DNA from: Rossellomorea aquimaris
GTDB taxonomy: Bacteria; Bacillota; Bacilli; Bacillales; Bacillaceae_B
Assembly: GCF_003315075.1 (NCBI RefSeq)
Contig: NZ_QNRJ01000008.1
Location: 62,001-126,000 of the forward strand
Length of the DNA stretch: 64,000 nucleotides
Direction: 5' to 3'
A program made the translations under genes and the position numbers. The notes under the pieces are model-generated. The model ran no database searches and was not told the origin of the DNA. It was given only the letters and a program-made list of their open reading frames with translations. The first letter of the stretch is position 1. Each line of letters opens with the position of its first letter. Below, piece after piece: positions 55,640 through 63,999 of this stretch.

Positions 55640-56655
55640 TGCTTCAGGGTTCAAGGTCATGGGTCTTTCCTGCACATCCGGCCATCCTGTCGACCGGTGT
55701 CGTTGGCGGTCCATTTGAAAAGAAAGGGAACTTAGCTTCGGACTTTGATCAGTTTTACGATGACCTGTGGATGGGACAGGACACATATGAAAAAGCCAAT
55801 CGAACTCTCATTGAAGATGCGGTTCAAATTGCGTTGGATAAACAGTCTCTTCAAAAAAGCGACGTACAGTTTTTCTTAACGGGGGATCTTATTAATCAAA
55901 TTACCCCATCAAGCTTTGCTGCCAGGACCATTGGAATCCCGTACTTCGGATTATTCGGAGCATGCTCGACGTCGATGGAGGGGTTGGCGTTATCTGCATT
56001 CTTGGTTAATTATCATGGGGCTCAGCATGTAATGACAGGGGCATCCAGCCATAATTCTGCAACTGAGAGACAATTCCGCTACCCGACTGAATATGGCGGT
56101 CAAAAGCCTCCAACAGCTCAGTGGACTGTAACAGGTGCTGGTTATGCAGTAATTGGAGAAGGAAAGTCTGTTACAGCCCCTGCACCGAGAGTTACCTCTG
56201 CAACCATCGGCAAGGTGATGGATATGGGATTGAAAGATCCCTTTAACATGGGAGGAGCCATGGCACCGGCTGCTGCCGATACGATTGCAGGTCATTTTCA
56301 AGATCTGGGGAGAGATCCTTCTTACTACGATTTGATCATCACAGGTGATCTGGCTAAGATCGGCAGGCGGACAGCTGTTGAAATGCTGAAAGAAAAAGGA
56401 TACAACTTCTCGGATCATCAATTTAAAGATTGTGGATTACTGATTTATGGAGAAAATCAGCCGGTCCAATCCGGAGCCAGTGGTCCAGGCTGTTCAGCTA
56501 CAGTCCTGTACGGTCACCTATTAAATGAAATGAAAAAAGGGACATATAAACGCATCTTAGTTGTGGCGACGGGAGCCTTGTTATCACCATTGACATTTCA
56601 GCAAGGAGAAACAATACCCTGTATTGCTCATGCGGTTTCCATTGAATATATGTAA
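55639..56655 (+). CDS. spoVAD: SpoVAD, thiolase-fold DPA-binding protein
   Basis: A 338-residue thiolase-fold protein beginning MLQGSRSWVFPAHPAILSTGVVGGPFE, with FGACSTSMEGLALS around the position of the thiolase cysteine. SpoVAD binds dipicolinic acid on the outer face of the inner membrane. The length matches the family. Confidence 0.95.
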   Translation: MLQGSRSWVFPAHPAILSTGVVGGPFEKKGNLASDFDQFYDDLWMGQDTYEKANRTLIEDAVQIALDKQSLQKSDVQFFLTGDLINQITPSSFAARTIGIPYFGLFGACSTSMEGLALSAFLVNYHGAQHVMTGASSHNSATERQFRYPTEYGGQKPPTAQWTVTGAGYAVIGEGKSVTAPAPRVTSATIGKVMDMGLKDPFNMGGAMAPAAADTIAGHFQDLGRDPSYYDLIITGDLAKIGRRTAVEMLKEKGYNFSDHQFKDCGLLIYGENQPVQSGASGPGCSATVLYGHLLNEMKKGTYKRILVVATGALLSPLTFQQGETIPCIAHAVSIEYM

Positions 56656-56673
56656 AGGAAAGGAGGAAACGAA

Positions 56674-57030
56674 GTGTTAGCGATGTTTTTTTGGGCCTTT
56701 ACAGTAGGCGGGATCATTTGTGTGATTGGTCAATTACTGTTTGATGTTGCTAAATTAACTCCAGCCCACACATTAAGCTTATTAGTGGTGGCAGGGGCGG
56801 TTTTTTCAGGATTTGGATTGTATGAACCTCTCATTGATTTTGCCGGTGCAGGAGCGACCATTCCCATAACAAGTTTCGGTAACGCCCTGGTCAATGGAGC
56901 CATGCAGGAATCACAGGAACATGGGATAGTGGGAGTCCTGACCGGGATGTTTGAAGTGACAAGCTCAGGGATCTCGTCCGCAATCATATTCGGTTTCATT
57001 GGGGCACTCCTTTTCAAACCAAAAGGATGA
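56674..57030 (+). CDS. spoVAEb: SpoVAEb, spore membrane channel subunit
   Basis: A 118-residue membrane protein starting at GTG after AAAGGAGG, with the repeat-like GFGLYEPLIDFAGAGATIPITSFGNALVNG that parallels SpoVAC. It completes the C-D-Eb core. No spoVAA, AB, AEa or AF gene is adjacent. Confidence 0.93.
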   Translation: MLAMFFWAFTVGGIICVIGQLLFDVAKLTPAHTLSLLVVAGAVFSGFGLYEPLIDFAGAGATIPITSFGNALVNGAMQESQEHGIVGVLTGMFEVTSSGISSAIIFGFIGALLFKPKG

Positions 57031-57045
57031 TAGAGGTGAAAATCG

Positions 57046-57738
57046 ATGCCTGAATATTTAGAGGTGGCGCTACGCAGTATATTTATCCTACTCTCCTTAT
57101 TTGCCATAACCAAGTTACTAGGGAAGAAGCAGTTATCTAAATTGTCTTTTTTTGAGTACATTACAGGAATCACGGTTGGGAGCATTGCAGGGACACTGTC
57201 AATGGATCTGGGTCTTCCTTTAAGTGAAGGACTGATGAGCATCTTTTTATGGTTTAGCTTTCCGCTCATTTTCTCCTTTCTTTCTCTTAAGAGCGTTCGA
57301 TTTAGACGATTTGCAGAGGGGAAACCGACTGTTTTCATAAAGGATGGAAATATTGATGAGAAGGCTTTAAAGAAAGAAAAGTATTCCGTTGATGAACTGC
57401 TGGAACAATTGAGAAAGAAGGACGTGTTCAGAGCTGCAGATGTGGAATTCGCGTCACTGGATACCAACGGAGATCTAAGTGTTTTACTAAAAAGAGAAAA
57501 AAGACCGCTTGTTCGAGAAGATGTATATAAAATCTCACAAAAGTCCACCCCTCCCCAGGCAGTCATTTCAGATGGGGAAATAGATGAAGCGGCCCTGCAA
57601 GAAGTAGGATTTCCCCTGCCCTGGTTACAAAAAGAGCTAGCCAAAAGACAATTGCAAGTTGAATCCATTTTCCTTGCCCAACTGGACCGCGAAGGAAACC
57701 TGACCTTCGACCTGTACAATTGGACAAACACACAATAA
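57046..57738 (+). CDS. DUF421 (YetF-type) membrane protein of the spoVA operon
   Basis: A 230-residue protein with three transmembrane helices in the first 90 residues, followed by a soluble DUF421/YetF C domain. The helix region contains FEYITGITVGSIAG. It follows spoVAEb after 15 bases with GAGGTG before its ATG, so is part of the operon. DUF421 genes are accompanying genes of SpoVA2-type operons. Confidence 0.88.
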   Translation: MPEYLEVALRSIFILLSLFAITKLLGKKQLSKLSFFEYITGITVGSIAGTLSMDLGLPLSEGLMSIFLWFSFPLIFSFLSLKSVRFRRFAEGKPTVFIKDGNIDEKALKKEKYSVDELLEQLRKKDVFRAADVEFASLDTNGDLSVLLKREKRPLVREDVYKISQKSTPPQAVISDGEIDEAALQEVGFPLPWLQKELAKRQLQVESIFLAQLDREGNLTFDLYNWTNTQ

Positions 57739-57817
57739 ATTCTCTAAAAGCCCATACGTATTGTTCTCTCTATACATATGTTATAAGAGACTAAAGGTAA
57801 AAGAGAGGTGAAATTAT

Positions 57818-57934
57818 ATGTATGGATATGGATACGGTGGCTGTGGATATGGCGGCGGCGGTTATGGCTCAACATTTGTATTAATCGTTGTGCTTTTCAT
57901 TCTCTTGATTATCGTTGGAGCTAGCTTCTGTTAG
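57818..57934 (+). CDS. YjcZ-family tiny sporulation protein
   Basis: A 38-residue protein: a Gly/Tyr-rich N-terminal 18 residues ([17 protein letters not shown]) followed by one hydrophobic helix ending in GASFC. AGAGGTG precedes the ATG. This is the YjcZ/YczN type of sporulation peptide. It sits after the spoVA operon. Confidence 0.85.
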   Translation: MYGYGYGGCGYGGGGYGSTFVLIVVLFILLIIVGASFC

Positions 57935-57944
57935 AAAGGGGTAC

Positions 57945-57983
57945 AAAAGGCAGAATCCTCATTTGAGAGATGCTGTCTTTTTG
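57945..57983 (+). terminator. Terminator after the YjcZ-type gene
   Basis: AAGGCAGAATCCTC pairs imperfectly with GAGAGATGCTGTCTT, then TTTTGTTTT. Confidence 0.6.
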
Positions 57984-58045
57984 TTTTGCTCTTTTTGTAA
58001 GGCTCTATTCGTAAAGTTTGTTGCTATTGTAGAGGAGAAAGTAAT

Positions 58046-58173
58046 AGTTGATTTCCGCTCCAGGATGTTCGCTTTCCACGGGGCTGGCGGTGAGCCTCCT
58101 CGGCTGCGCCTCCGGGGTCTCACCTGTCCAGCTATTCCCGCAGGAGTCGAGCATCCTGCAGCGAGAATCAACT
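58046..58173 (+). repeat. Palindromic dispersed element, copy 4
   Basis: Ends AGTTGATT and AATCAACT pair. The arms CAGGATGTTCG (58061-58071) and CGAGCATCCTG (58148-58158) pair with one G-U. The core is like copy 3. It lies in the gap 57935-58821, which holds two repeats and no convincing gene. Confidence 0.85.
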
Positions 58174-58335
58174 TTCTGAGCATGAATCCTAAATCGAAAA
58201 CAATTTAAACAAGCTTTTTAGCAAACAATCTTATTAAAGGTAAGTAAAGTTTGAATTTCCTTTTAAGGTTTCATTTGTGAGAAAGTCAATAATCCACTGA
58301 TTTATGAAATAACATAAATTTTTTTACTCCCTTGT

Positions 58336-58610
58336 TGATAGTTGTTTTTCAACAAATGCTCAACATATCTACAATAAGAGCATTCTTGTGTTTGTATCTA
58401 TCCTTATAGCAGACAGAATGTAGTAGCACAGAGTGGATTGTAGCGGAAGGCAATTGACTCCTGCGGGAAATAGAGGAAAAGTCGAGACCCCACAGGGCAA
58501 AGCCCGAGGAGGCTCGACTTCCTCCCCGCGGAAAGCAAGTGCCTGGAGCGGAAAGGAACGGTCACGTTTTCACACTACCACTTATTTAACTTCACTTTTT
58601 TGCAAGTTAA
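58336..58610. repeat. Long dispersed repeat, copy at 58 kb (partner at 18261-18544)
   Basis: This segment is similar, in reverse complement, to 18261-18544 in both flanks and core. It is a diverged inverted copy, 40 kb away. The similarity ends near GTTGATAGTT on the left and AAGTTAAGTAATG on the right. Confidence 0.75.
58441..58550 (-). repeat. Palindromic dispersed element, copy 5
   Basis: The arms AGGCAATTG (58448-58456) and CAAGTGCCT (58536-58544) pair with one mismatch. ACTCCTGCGGGAAA and CCCCGCGGAAAGC are shared. It is nearly identical to copy 1, in opposite orientation. Confidence 0.85.
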
Positions 58611-58766
58611 GTAATGCCAGTAAGTGAGACCCAAATGAGTATGCTCATCGGCCTTACTTTCTCTGTGTAGATACCAACAAGGTTAACGAAAGAGAGCTAT
58701 TTTTTTAATAGTGAATCTAAATTAAGGAAAAACATGTAAAACCTTCAAAAAAATCAATTCATAATC

Positions 58767-58793
58767 ACGCTCCTGGGTTTTTTACATATGATG
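58767..58793 (+). promoter_or_regulatory. Candidate SigK promoter for spoVIF
   Basis: AC, a 16-base spacer and CATATGATG differ from the consensus CATANNNTA by one base. Confidence 0.4.
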
Positions 58794-58821
58794 CTTATAG
58801 TTAAAAGGAGGCGTGATGGAA

Positions 58822-59082
58822 ATGAATAATAACTTTTTTAAGAATTTAGAGAAGAAGACAGGCGTAAACATGAACGAAGTGTTAGAGCTTGCAAACTCAT
58901 TACAAAATGCAAACTTCAAAGATGAAGCAACCGTTAGAAGCGTCATTAAACGCGTATCTAAAATTGCCAATAAACCCGTAAACAAGGAAATGGAAAATAA
59001 GATTGTGCAGTCGATTGTGAATGATGGAAAGCAATTAGACTTTGGAACCATCTCCAATATGTTAAACAAGGGGAAGAAATAA
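58822..59082 (+). CDS. spoVIF: SpoVIF, coat-assembly sporulation protein
   Basis: An 86-residue soluble protein: NNNFFKNLEKKTGVNMNEVLELANSLQNANFKDEATVR matches B. subtilis SpoVIF (YjcC). It helps the GerE-linked late coat assembly step. The start ATG 58822 is 10 bases after AAAGGAGG; ATG 58816 is an alternative. Confidence 0.93.
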   Translation: MNNNFFKNLEKKTGVNMNEVLELANSLQNANFKDEATVRSVIKRVSKIANKPVNKEMENKIVQSIVNDGKQLDFGTISNMLNKGKK

Positions 59083-59098
59083 AAGATATAAAAATTAA

Positions 59099-59160
59099 AG
59101 GAGAATGGACATAAAGGTGTGTTTCAACACGTACTTTATGTTAATTCTCCTATTTATTTT
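59099..59160 (+). terminator. spoVIF terminator, long hairpin
   Basis: AGGAGAAT-GACATAAAG-GTGT pairs with ACACGTACTTTATGTTAATTCTCCT, giving over 20 bp with small bulges, followed by a T-rich run. Confidence 0.85.
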
Positions 59161-59305
59161 TCACTAAGGTGTAAAACTTGATTAGATTTTTCATCCTGAC
59201 ATGGTACATAGATCAACAATCTCGACAGCCCATAGAATCGATAAGTCTAAAAAGAGTTTAATGTTCAACCCTATAGGGGTAACTAATACCAAGGAGGTAA
59301 TGAAA

Positions 59306-59584
59306 ATGGGATACATTGCTCCAATTCCTCATCATCAGTATAAACAGTATCAGGAACGAGAATTAAAAGTTGAAAAACATCCGTTTACCTTTCTCCCCGT
59401 ACAACCTGTAAAACCCATGAAAAATAAAACTCAAGGACATACTGAAGAAGCAGAATCGTCCTATCATGTACTTCAATCAAAACAACGCAAAACTTCATAT
59501 GAAGCACTCTCTAAACGTTCCATCCCAACAACATTATTGGCCCAGCTAACAGGAAAAGGAAAGCACTTTAACGAATATGTATAA
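59306..59584 (+). CDS. Hypothetical basic protein
   Basis: A 92-residue protein beginning MGYIAPIPHHQYKQYQERE and rich in Lys, Gln and Pro, with no membrane segment. AAGGAGG lies 8 bases before the ATG at 59306. Being next to spoVIF hints at a sporulation role. I do not recognise the family. A stem-loop terminator follows at 59623. Confidence 0.7.
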   Translation: MGYIAPIPHHQYKQYQERELKVEKHPFTFLPVQPVKPMKNKTQGHTEEAESSYHVLQSKQRKTSYEALSKRSIPTTLLAQLTGKGKHFNEYV

Positions 59585-59622
59585 AGAAGTTAGAGGGGCA
59601 TTTTTTAGGCACTTTGAAAATT

Positions 59623-59653
59623 CCCAAAAGGAGCATTCCTGATGGGATTTTTT
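59623..59653 (+). terminator. Terminator before the MBL gene
   Basis: CCCA..AGGA, loop GCAT, TCCT..TGGG, then ATTTTTT. It lies inside the open frame that runs into the next gene, so that extension is not coding. Confidence 0.75.
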
Positions 59654-59700
59654 ACATTAACTGCCCATACCGGGCCCCGGACATATTTGGAGGTAATCAC

Positions 59701-60597
59701 TTGAAACTACAGAACCTTGCCGAGCATTGCTATGCATTTACAGGGAGTGTTACCATTGGCTACTGCATCAAAGAAGGAAAGGGTCTACTTATTGACAGTG
59801 GTTTGGATGCTTCTTCCATGAAGAAAGTGATCAAAATCTTATCCAATGAAGGACTGCCCCTGGATTATTGTGTCATCACCCACGCCCACGCCGATCATTT
59901 TGGAGGAGCTCACTTCCTGAAGAACAAACATGGGACTTCATTGTTTGCTCCGAAACTTGAAAAAGCGATCATGGAGAATTCGATCCTGGAACCGATTTAT
60001 CTATTTAATGGAGCTAATCCCATTAATGATTTGAGAAATAAGTTTCTTGAAGGACAATCAGTGGTCATTGATGATGAGTTAAAGATTGGTGAAAATAGCA
60101 TTGGTCCTTTCACTTTTGAAGCAATTGACTTACCGGGTCATTCATATGGTCAGGTGGGGGTGCTTATTGAAGATGTTTTATATGCAGCGGACAGTTATTT
60201 TGGAAGGGATACGTTGGTAAAGCATGTCATTCCGTTCATCATTGATGCGGATCAAACGCTGGATTCATTAGAAAAACTCCTTCACATACCATGCAAAGGA
60301 GCGATTCCGGGACACGGGGATTATGAAGAAAACTTTGTTTATACGGTTCAGGAGAATATCGATCTTCATGAAGAACGTATGAAATCTCTTATAGCACTTG
60401 TGAATGAGAGTTCAGAAGGTTATTCCTTTGAAAGAGTAGTAAAAGAGTATTTGAAATTACATAAAATAGCTGTAACGAATGTGGGGCAATGGCTCTTGTT
60501 CAGGACGTCGGTGACGGCTTACCTTACCAGTTTTGAACGAAAGAAACTCCTATCCTTCACGATAAGAGAGAATGAACTCATCGTTATCCCTCATTAA
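59701..60597 (+). CDS. MBL-fold metallo-hydrolase
   Basis: A 298-residue metallo-beta-lactamase-fold protein with the zinc motif HAHADH at 61-66 (THAHADHFGG), PGHSYGQ, and PGHGDY for further ligands. The start is TTG 59701 with GGAGGT 6 bases upstream; the frame extended to 59614 would include a terminator. It is probably a thiolesterase- or glyoxalase II-type hydrolase. The substrate is unknown. The stop overlaps the stop of the convergent DUF421 gene by four bases. Confidence 0.88.
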   Translation: MKLQNLAEHCYAFTGSVTIGYCIKEGKGLLIDSGLDASSMKKVIKILSNEGLPLDYCVITHAHADHFGGAHFLKNKHGTSLFAPKLEKAIMENSILEPIYLFNGANPINDLRNKFLEGQSVVIDDELKIGENSIGPFTFEAIDLPGHSYGQVGVLIEDVLYAADSYFGRDTLVKHVIPFIIDADQTLDSLEKLLHIPCKGAIPGHGDYEENFVYTVQENIDLHEERMKSLIALVNESSEGYSFERVVKEYLKLHKIAVTNVGQWLLFRTSVTAYLTSFERKKLLSFTIRENELIVIPH

Positions 60598-61268
60598 TAC
60601 CCTTGAACTAACAGGCTTTCTCCTTCTTCCCATTCGGCGTATAAAACGTCCTTGGAGGAAAGGAAGCCTTGTTTTTTTATTTCGCTTAAAAGCCAATCCT
60701 CCCTTTGTTCGGCCAGCTTTAAATTATCATAAACGATTTCTCCATCCACAATTAAAGAAAGTGGGAGGGTAGCATTTTTTGTCGGTATATTAAGGTCTTG
60801 GCGCTGTACGATTTCATAAAGCGGTTTTCGGATGACACTCAGCGTACCGTCAGACTCCAAAAGGGCATATTCACATTCCCTTACTGAGAAGATATCTTTA
60901 GCCCGAAGTAAATGCTGAAGCTGATTAAGATCTAAGTGATTCTTCTTGAGTTCATCAAAGTTAATCTTCCCTTTATTAATGATCAATGCAGGTGTTCCTT
61001 CCAGCATATGGCGGAATCGTCTCGATTTCTGAGTGAAATACTCTGTGGAAAAGATCAAGCTTCCCCAAATGAAAATGGCTGTAAGGATCGGAAGCACACT
61101 GACTTTGCCATCGTATAGGGAGTTACCTACAAGTTCACCTAATATTAAAGCTGAAATGAAATCAAAAGCAGATATTTGAGTGATTTGAGTTTTACCAAGG
61201 ATTTTTGTAAGAATCAATAAGGCAAAATATCCTACAATTAACTCGACGGCTATCGACATGAATTCCAT
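60594..61268 (-). CDS. DUF421 (YetF-type) membrane protein, second paralogue
   Basis: A 224-residue protein with two to three N-terminal helices (ELIVGYFALLILTKILGKTQI) and a soluble DUF421 domain (about 90-220). It begins MEFMSIAVE at ATG 61268, after AAGGGGG. It is a paralogue of the spoVA-linked gene at 57046 but stands alone and in opposite orientation. Confidence 0.87.
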   Translation of the reverse strand: MEFMSIAVELIVGYFALLILTKILGKTQITQISAFDFISALILGELVGNSLYDGKVSVLPILTAIFIWGSLIFSTEYFTQKSRRFRHMLEGTPALIINKGKINFDELKKNHLDLNQLQHLLRAKDIFSVRECEYALLESDGTLSVIRKPLYEIVQRQDLNIPTKNATLPLSLIVDGEIVYDNLKLAEQREDWLLSEIKKQGFLSSKDVLYAEWEEGESLLVQGY

Positions 61269-61352
61269 AAGGATCCCCCTTCCCATACACTTTCCCATTA
61301 TCGACGAGTTGATAATGTAATATACTTCTTTATATGGGAATTGATAAAGCCA

Positions 61353-61400
61353 AAAAGGAACAAGCAATGAAGCTGATCAGCTTCATTGCTTGTTCCTTTT
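61353..61400 (-). terminator. yjcF terminator (perfect 48-bp palindrome)
   Basis: AAAAGGAACAAGCAATGAAG and its exact complement meet at a TGATCA centre; TTTT at the end serves the minus strand. Ends the yjcG-yjcF unit. Confidence 0.92.
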
Positions 61401-61821
61401 AGATATCCTTCTTCATTGTTTTATGAGGGATCCCTGCGTCCAGGAATTCATCAGATGTAACTTTATAACCTAAGCCTTCATAAAAAGGGATGGCATAGGT
61501 TTGGGCATTTAATTTTAATTGGGATAAGTGCTCCTGCTTCGCATATTTTTCAATGGCAAGCATGATTTCACGCCCAGCTCCTTTTCCCCTGACGGATTCC
61601 AAGACGCATATTCTTTCAACTTTCCCAAGTCCATCCAGAATCCGGAAACGGCCTGCACCTACAGCGTGTGTTTGGTCGTATAGGACAAAGTGAGTGGAAT
61701 CGTTCTCGAATTCATCGATTTCTTCTTCGAGGGGAACCTTTTGTTCTTCCACAAACACTGTCTTTCTTATGTTGAATACCTCTTGGATTTGATCTTCTGT
61801 TTTTGCAACTTCTACCTTCAA
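61399..61821 (-). CDS. yjcF: YjcF, GNAT-family N-acetyltransferase
   Basis: A 140-residue GNAT protein with VCVLESVRGKGAGREIMLAIE as the acetyl-CoA loop and QTYAIPFYEGLGYKV near the end. It starts at TTG 61821, using GGAAAGG in the end of yjcG three bases away. The substrate is unknown. Confidence 0.88.
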   Translation of the reverse strand: MKVEVAKTEDQIQEVFNIRKTVFVEEQKVPLEEEIDEFENDSTHFVLYDQTHAVGAGRFRILDGLGKVERICVLESVRGKGAGREIMLAIEKYAKQEHLSQLKLNAQTYAIPFYEGLGYKVTSDEFLDAGIPHKTMKKDI

Positions 61822-61824
61822 CTC

Positions 61825-62343
61825 TTACTCTTCCTTTCCTAAACGGAAGGTTTCGTAAACTGTCCAAGAGCCGTTTTCCAATTGATACAACAAGTGGAAT
61901 CGGTCAATGGTTTCTTCATGATCGATTCCCAGCATACGAAGGGATCCGAAAATATCCGAGTGCTCATCATTCGAAAGCTTTTGAGCGACAGTAATGTGAG
62001 GAACGAAAGCGAATTCCGGCTCGTCACCCATGAAGTTTTGATTATGCATGTCATCATGTAACCCTTGCAGTTCAGGAGTGGAGTTCACCTTGAAATAGAT
62101 TACATTGTTCACAGGCTGAAAAGAACTTACTTTGTACACTTTTAAATTGAAGGGATCGTATTTCTTTGAAATAACATTTAATTTATCAGCTATATCCTTG
62201 ATTTGATCATCATCTGCACTAAAGACATTCTTTAATGTCAAATGTGGTGGAACCAATGCATAATGAGGATCATAACGTTTCCTATAAGAGTTTGCGATAT
62301 CTTGCAGTTTTTTCGATGGGAAAATGACTATACCATAATTCAT
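61825..62343 (-). CDS. yjcG: YjcG, 2H phosphoesterase-like
   Basis: A 172-residue 2H phosphoesterase with two HxT motifs: His34-Leu-Thr36 in [10 protein letters not shown] and His116-Ile-Thr118 in PHITVAQKL. Such enzymes act on cyclic phosphates or RNA ends. The start is ATG 62343, giving GGAGG a 10-base spacing; TTG 62352 is too close. Length 172 matches B. subtilis YjcG (171). Confidence 0.9.
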   Translation of the reverse strand: MNYGIVIFPSKKLQDIANSYRKRYDPHYALVPPHLTLKNVFSADDDQIKDIADKLNVISKKYDPFNLKVYKVSSFQPVNNVIYFKVNSTPELQGLHDDMHNQNFMGDEPEFAFVPHITVAQKLSNDEHSDIFGSLRMLGIDHEETIDRFHLLYQLENGSWTVYETFRLGKEE

Positions 62344-62474
62344 TTTCTTCAATCCTCCTCTATTTAACTATCTTTGTATTATGTATAGTATAGCAAATTT
62401 TTCAAAAATTTAATATAGGGCGAACGGATAGGTTCTCCTTTTATCAAGTGATGCCGGTGGCTCCCTGCATTCAT

Positions 62475-62503
62475 TTAAAGAGAGGCAAGGGTGGCCCCTT
62501 GCC
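62475..62503 (-). terminator. yjcH terminator
   Basis: GGCAAGGG, loop, CCCTTGCC on the minus strand, then TCTCTTT. Confidence 0.75.
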
Positions 62504-62513
62504 TGGTCGTGGT

Positions 62514-63239
62514 TTAGTTAAACATCATCTTCAAAGCACGTCTCAAATCGGGTTGCCAATGTTTCCACGTATGATCCCCTTCGAACTCTTCGTAAAAGGA
62601 AGAGAATCCTTTTTGGTCAAAAGTCTCGTGGAGCTTACGGTTTGGCTTTAAGAAGTCTTTTACTTTGCCGTCCGTCGTTTTCACCTCTGTTTCCTGCTTA
62701 CCAATGATATGGTAAATGCTTAACAATGGAGGCTGTGAGAAGTTTTCTACGGCTTCCAACACTTTCTCGTTGACGAAAGGTGACTGCAGGAGAACCTTGC
62801 CAAATGTATTTGGGTATTTCAATGCAGTCATCAATGAGACAGTCGCTCCTAATGAATCACCAACGAGGGCACGTCCCATTCCCATATGATAAGTTGGGTA
62901 ATGCTCGTCCAGATATGGGACCAATTCATGTGCTAAAAAGCGAATGTAAGCATCATTTTCTTCACCGTGTGGATGGTATTTTCTTCTCCGGTCTTCAACA
63001 TCTTTATATGGGACTCCCACGATAATCATGTTTTCTATTTCCTTATTTCCGAGAAGTTCATCAGCCAGACGAGGGATTCTTCCAAGCTGGAAATAGTCCT
63101 TACCATCCTGGGTGATCAGTAGTGAGTATTTATAGAGGGGAGAAAAAGTAGCTGGTAAATATACGAGCATCTTAATCTCTTCATTTAGTTCTTTACTAAA
63201 GAGGTTTAATTCGGTTACAGTTCCTCTTGCGGTTGTCAT
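62514..63239 (-). CDS. yjcH: YjcH, esterase-D-like hydrolase
   Basis: A 241-residue alpha/beta hydrolase of the Fes/esterase D type: LVGDSLGA with nucleophile Ser129, and GDHTWKHW with His as acid-base. The N-terminus is beta-rich. No signal peptide. Location after yjcF-yjcG matches B. subtilis. Confidence 0.88.
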   Translation of the reverse strand: MTTARGTVTELNLFSKELNEEIKMLVYLPATFSPLYKYSLLITQDGKDYFQLGRIPRLADELLGNKEIENMIIVGVPYKDVEDRRRKYHPHGEENDAYIRFLAHELVPYLDEHYPTYHMGMGRALVGDSLGATVSLMTALKYPNTFGKVLLQSPFVNEKVLEAVENFSQPPLLSIYHIIGKQETEVKTTDGKVKDFLKPNRKLHETFDQKGFSSFYEEFEGDHTWKHWQPDLRRALKMMFN

Positions 63240-63390
63240 GACGATAGCCTCCTATAATAAGTGTTAACGTTTACAGAAAGATTGTATCATATTCTCTTCG
63301 ATAATTCCCTAAAGCGGATTGCAATACGAAAATTCAAAAGAATGGTATAATTCAGGTGAGTTAATGTACTGTTCAGAAAGGGGTATTACA

Positions 63391-63945
63391 ATGAATAAAC
63401 CTGTACATTCAAGGGATGTAACGAAAGCTGCACTACAGAGGCTGAAAGATAGAGGAGTATCTATAGAAGATATTGCTGAAATCGTCTATGAAATGCAGTA
63501 TCCATATAATCATGAGTTAAATATGGAAGATTGTATCGACAGTGTGAAGAAAGTATTATTAAAAAGAGAGATTCAGCATGCGATACTTGTAGGGGTAGAA
63601 CTGGATCAGCTTGCTGAAGAGAAGAAGCTGTCAGAACCACTTCAATCCATTGTAGAATCAGATGAAGGGTTGTTTGGGGTAGACGAGACCATTGCTCTAG
63701 GTGCAGCATTAGGATATGGGAGTATCGCTGTTACCACTTTTGGTCATCTTGATAAGAATAAGATCGGTATCATCCGTGACCTCGATACAAAGAACGGGAA
63801 GGGTGTACATACCTTTTTAGATGATATCGTGGCAAGTATTGCAGCAAATGCTTCTTCGAGAATTGCACATAGCCTACGGGACCGTGAAGAGAATATTTCA
63901 GAAGAAGATAAGATGAAATTCGAGGATGAGGAATTAATAGGCTAG
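63391..63945 (+). CDS. Phosphatidylglycerophosphatase A-like protein
   Basis: A 184-residue soluble PgpA-family protein: a helical N-terminus (KAALQRLKDRGVSIEDIAEIVYEMQ) and the core GLFGVDETIALGAALGYGSIAVTTFGHLDKNKIGII with the conserved Asp in TFLDDIVASI. The start at ATG 63391 follows GAAAGGGG. Enzymes of this class dephosphorylate phosphatidylglycerophosphate. B. subtilis YutG is the related enzyme. Confidence 0.85.
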   Translation: MNKPVHSRDVTKAALQRLKDRGVSIEDIAEIVYEMQYPYNHELNMEDCIDSVKKVLLKREIQHAILVGVELDQLAEEKKLSEPLQSIVESDEGLFGVDETIALGAALGYGSIAVTTFGHLDKNKIGIIRDLDTKNGKGVHTFLDDIVASIAANASSRIAHSLRDREENISEEDKMKFEDEELIG

Positions 63946-63970
63946 ATCATTTCCTGATATATAACAGAAG

Positions 63971-63999
63971 GACTGGAGAGGAATAATTCCTTTTCAGTC
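63971..63999 (+). terminator. Stem-loop after the PgpA-like gene
   Basis: GACTG-AGGAAT and ATTCCT-CAGTC form an imperfect hairpin at the window edge; the T-run is out of view. Confidence 0.55.

Noticed and set aside
59614-59700. N-terminal extension of the MBL-fold gene
   Set aside because: It contains a terminator hairpin with T-run, and a good ribosome binding site precedes TTG 59701.
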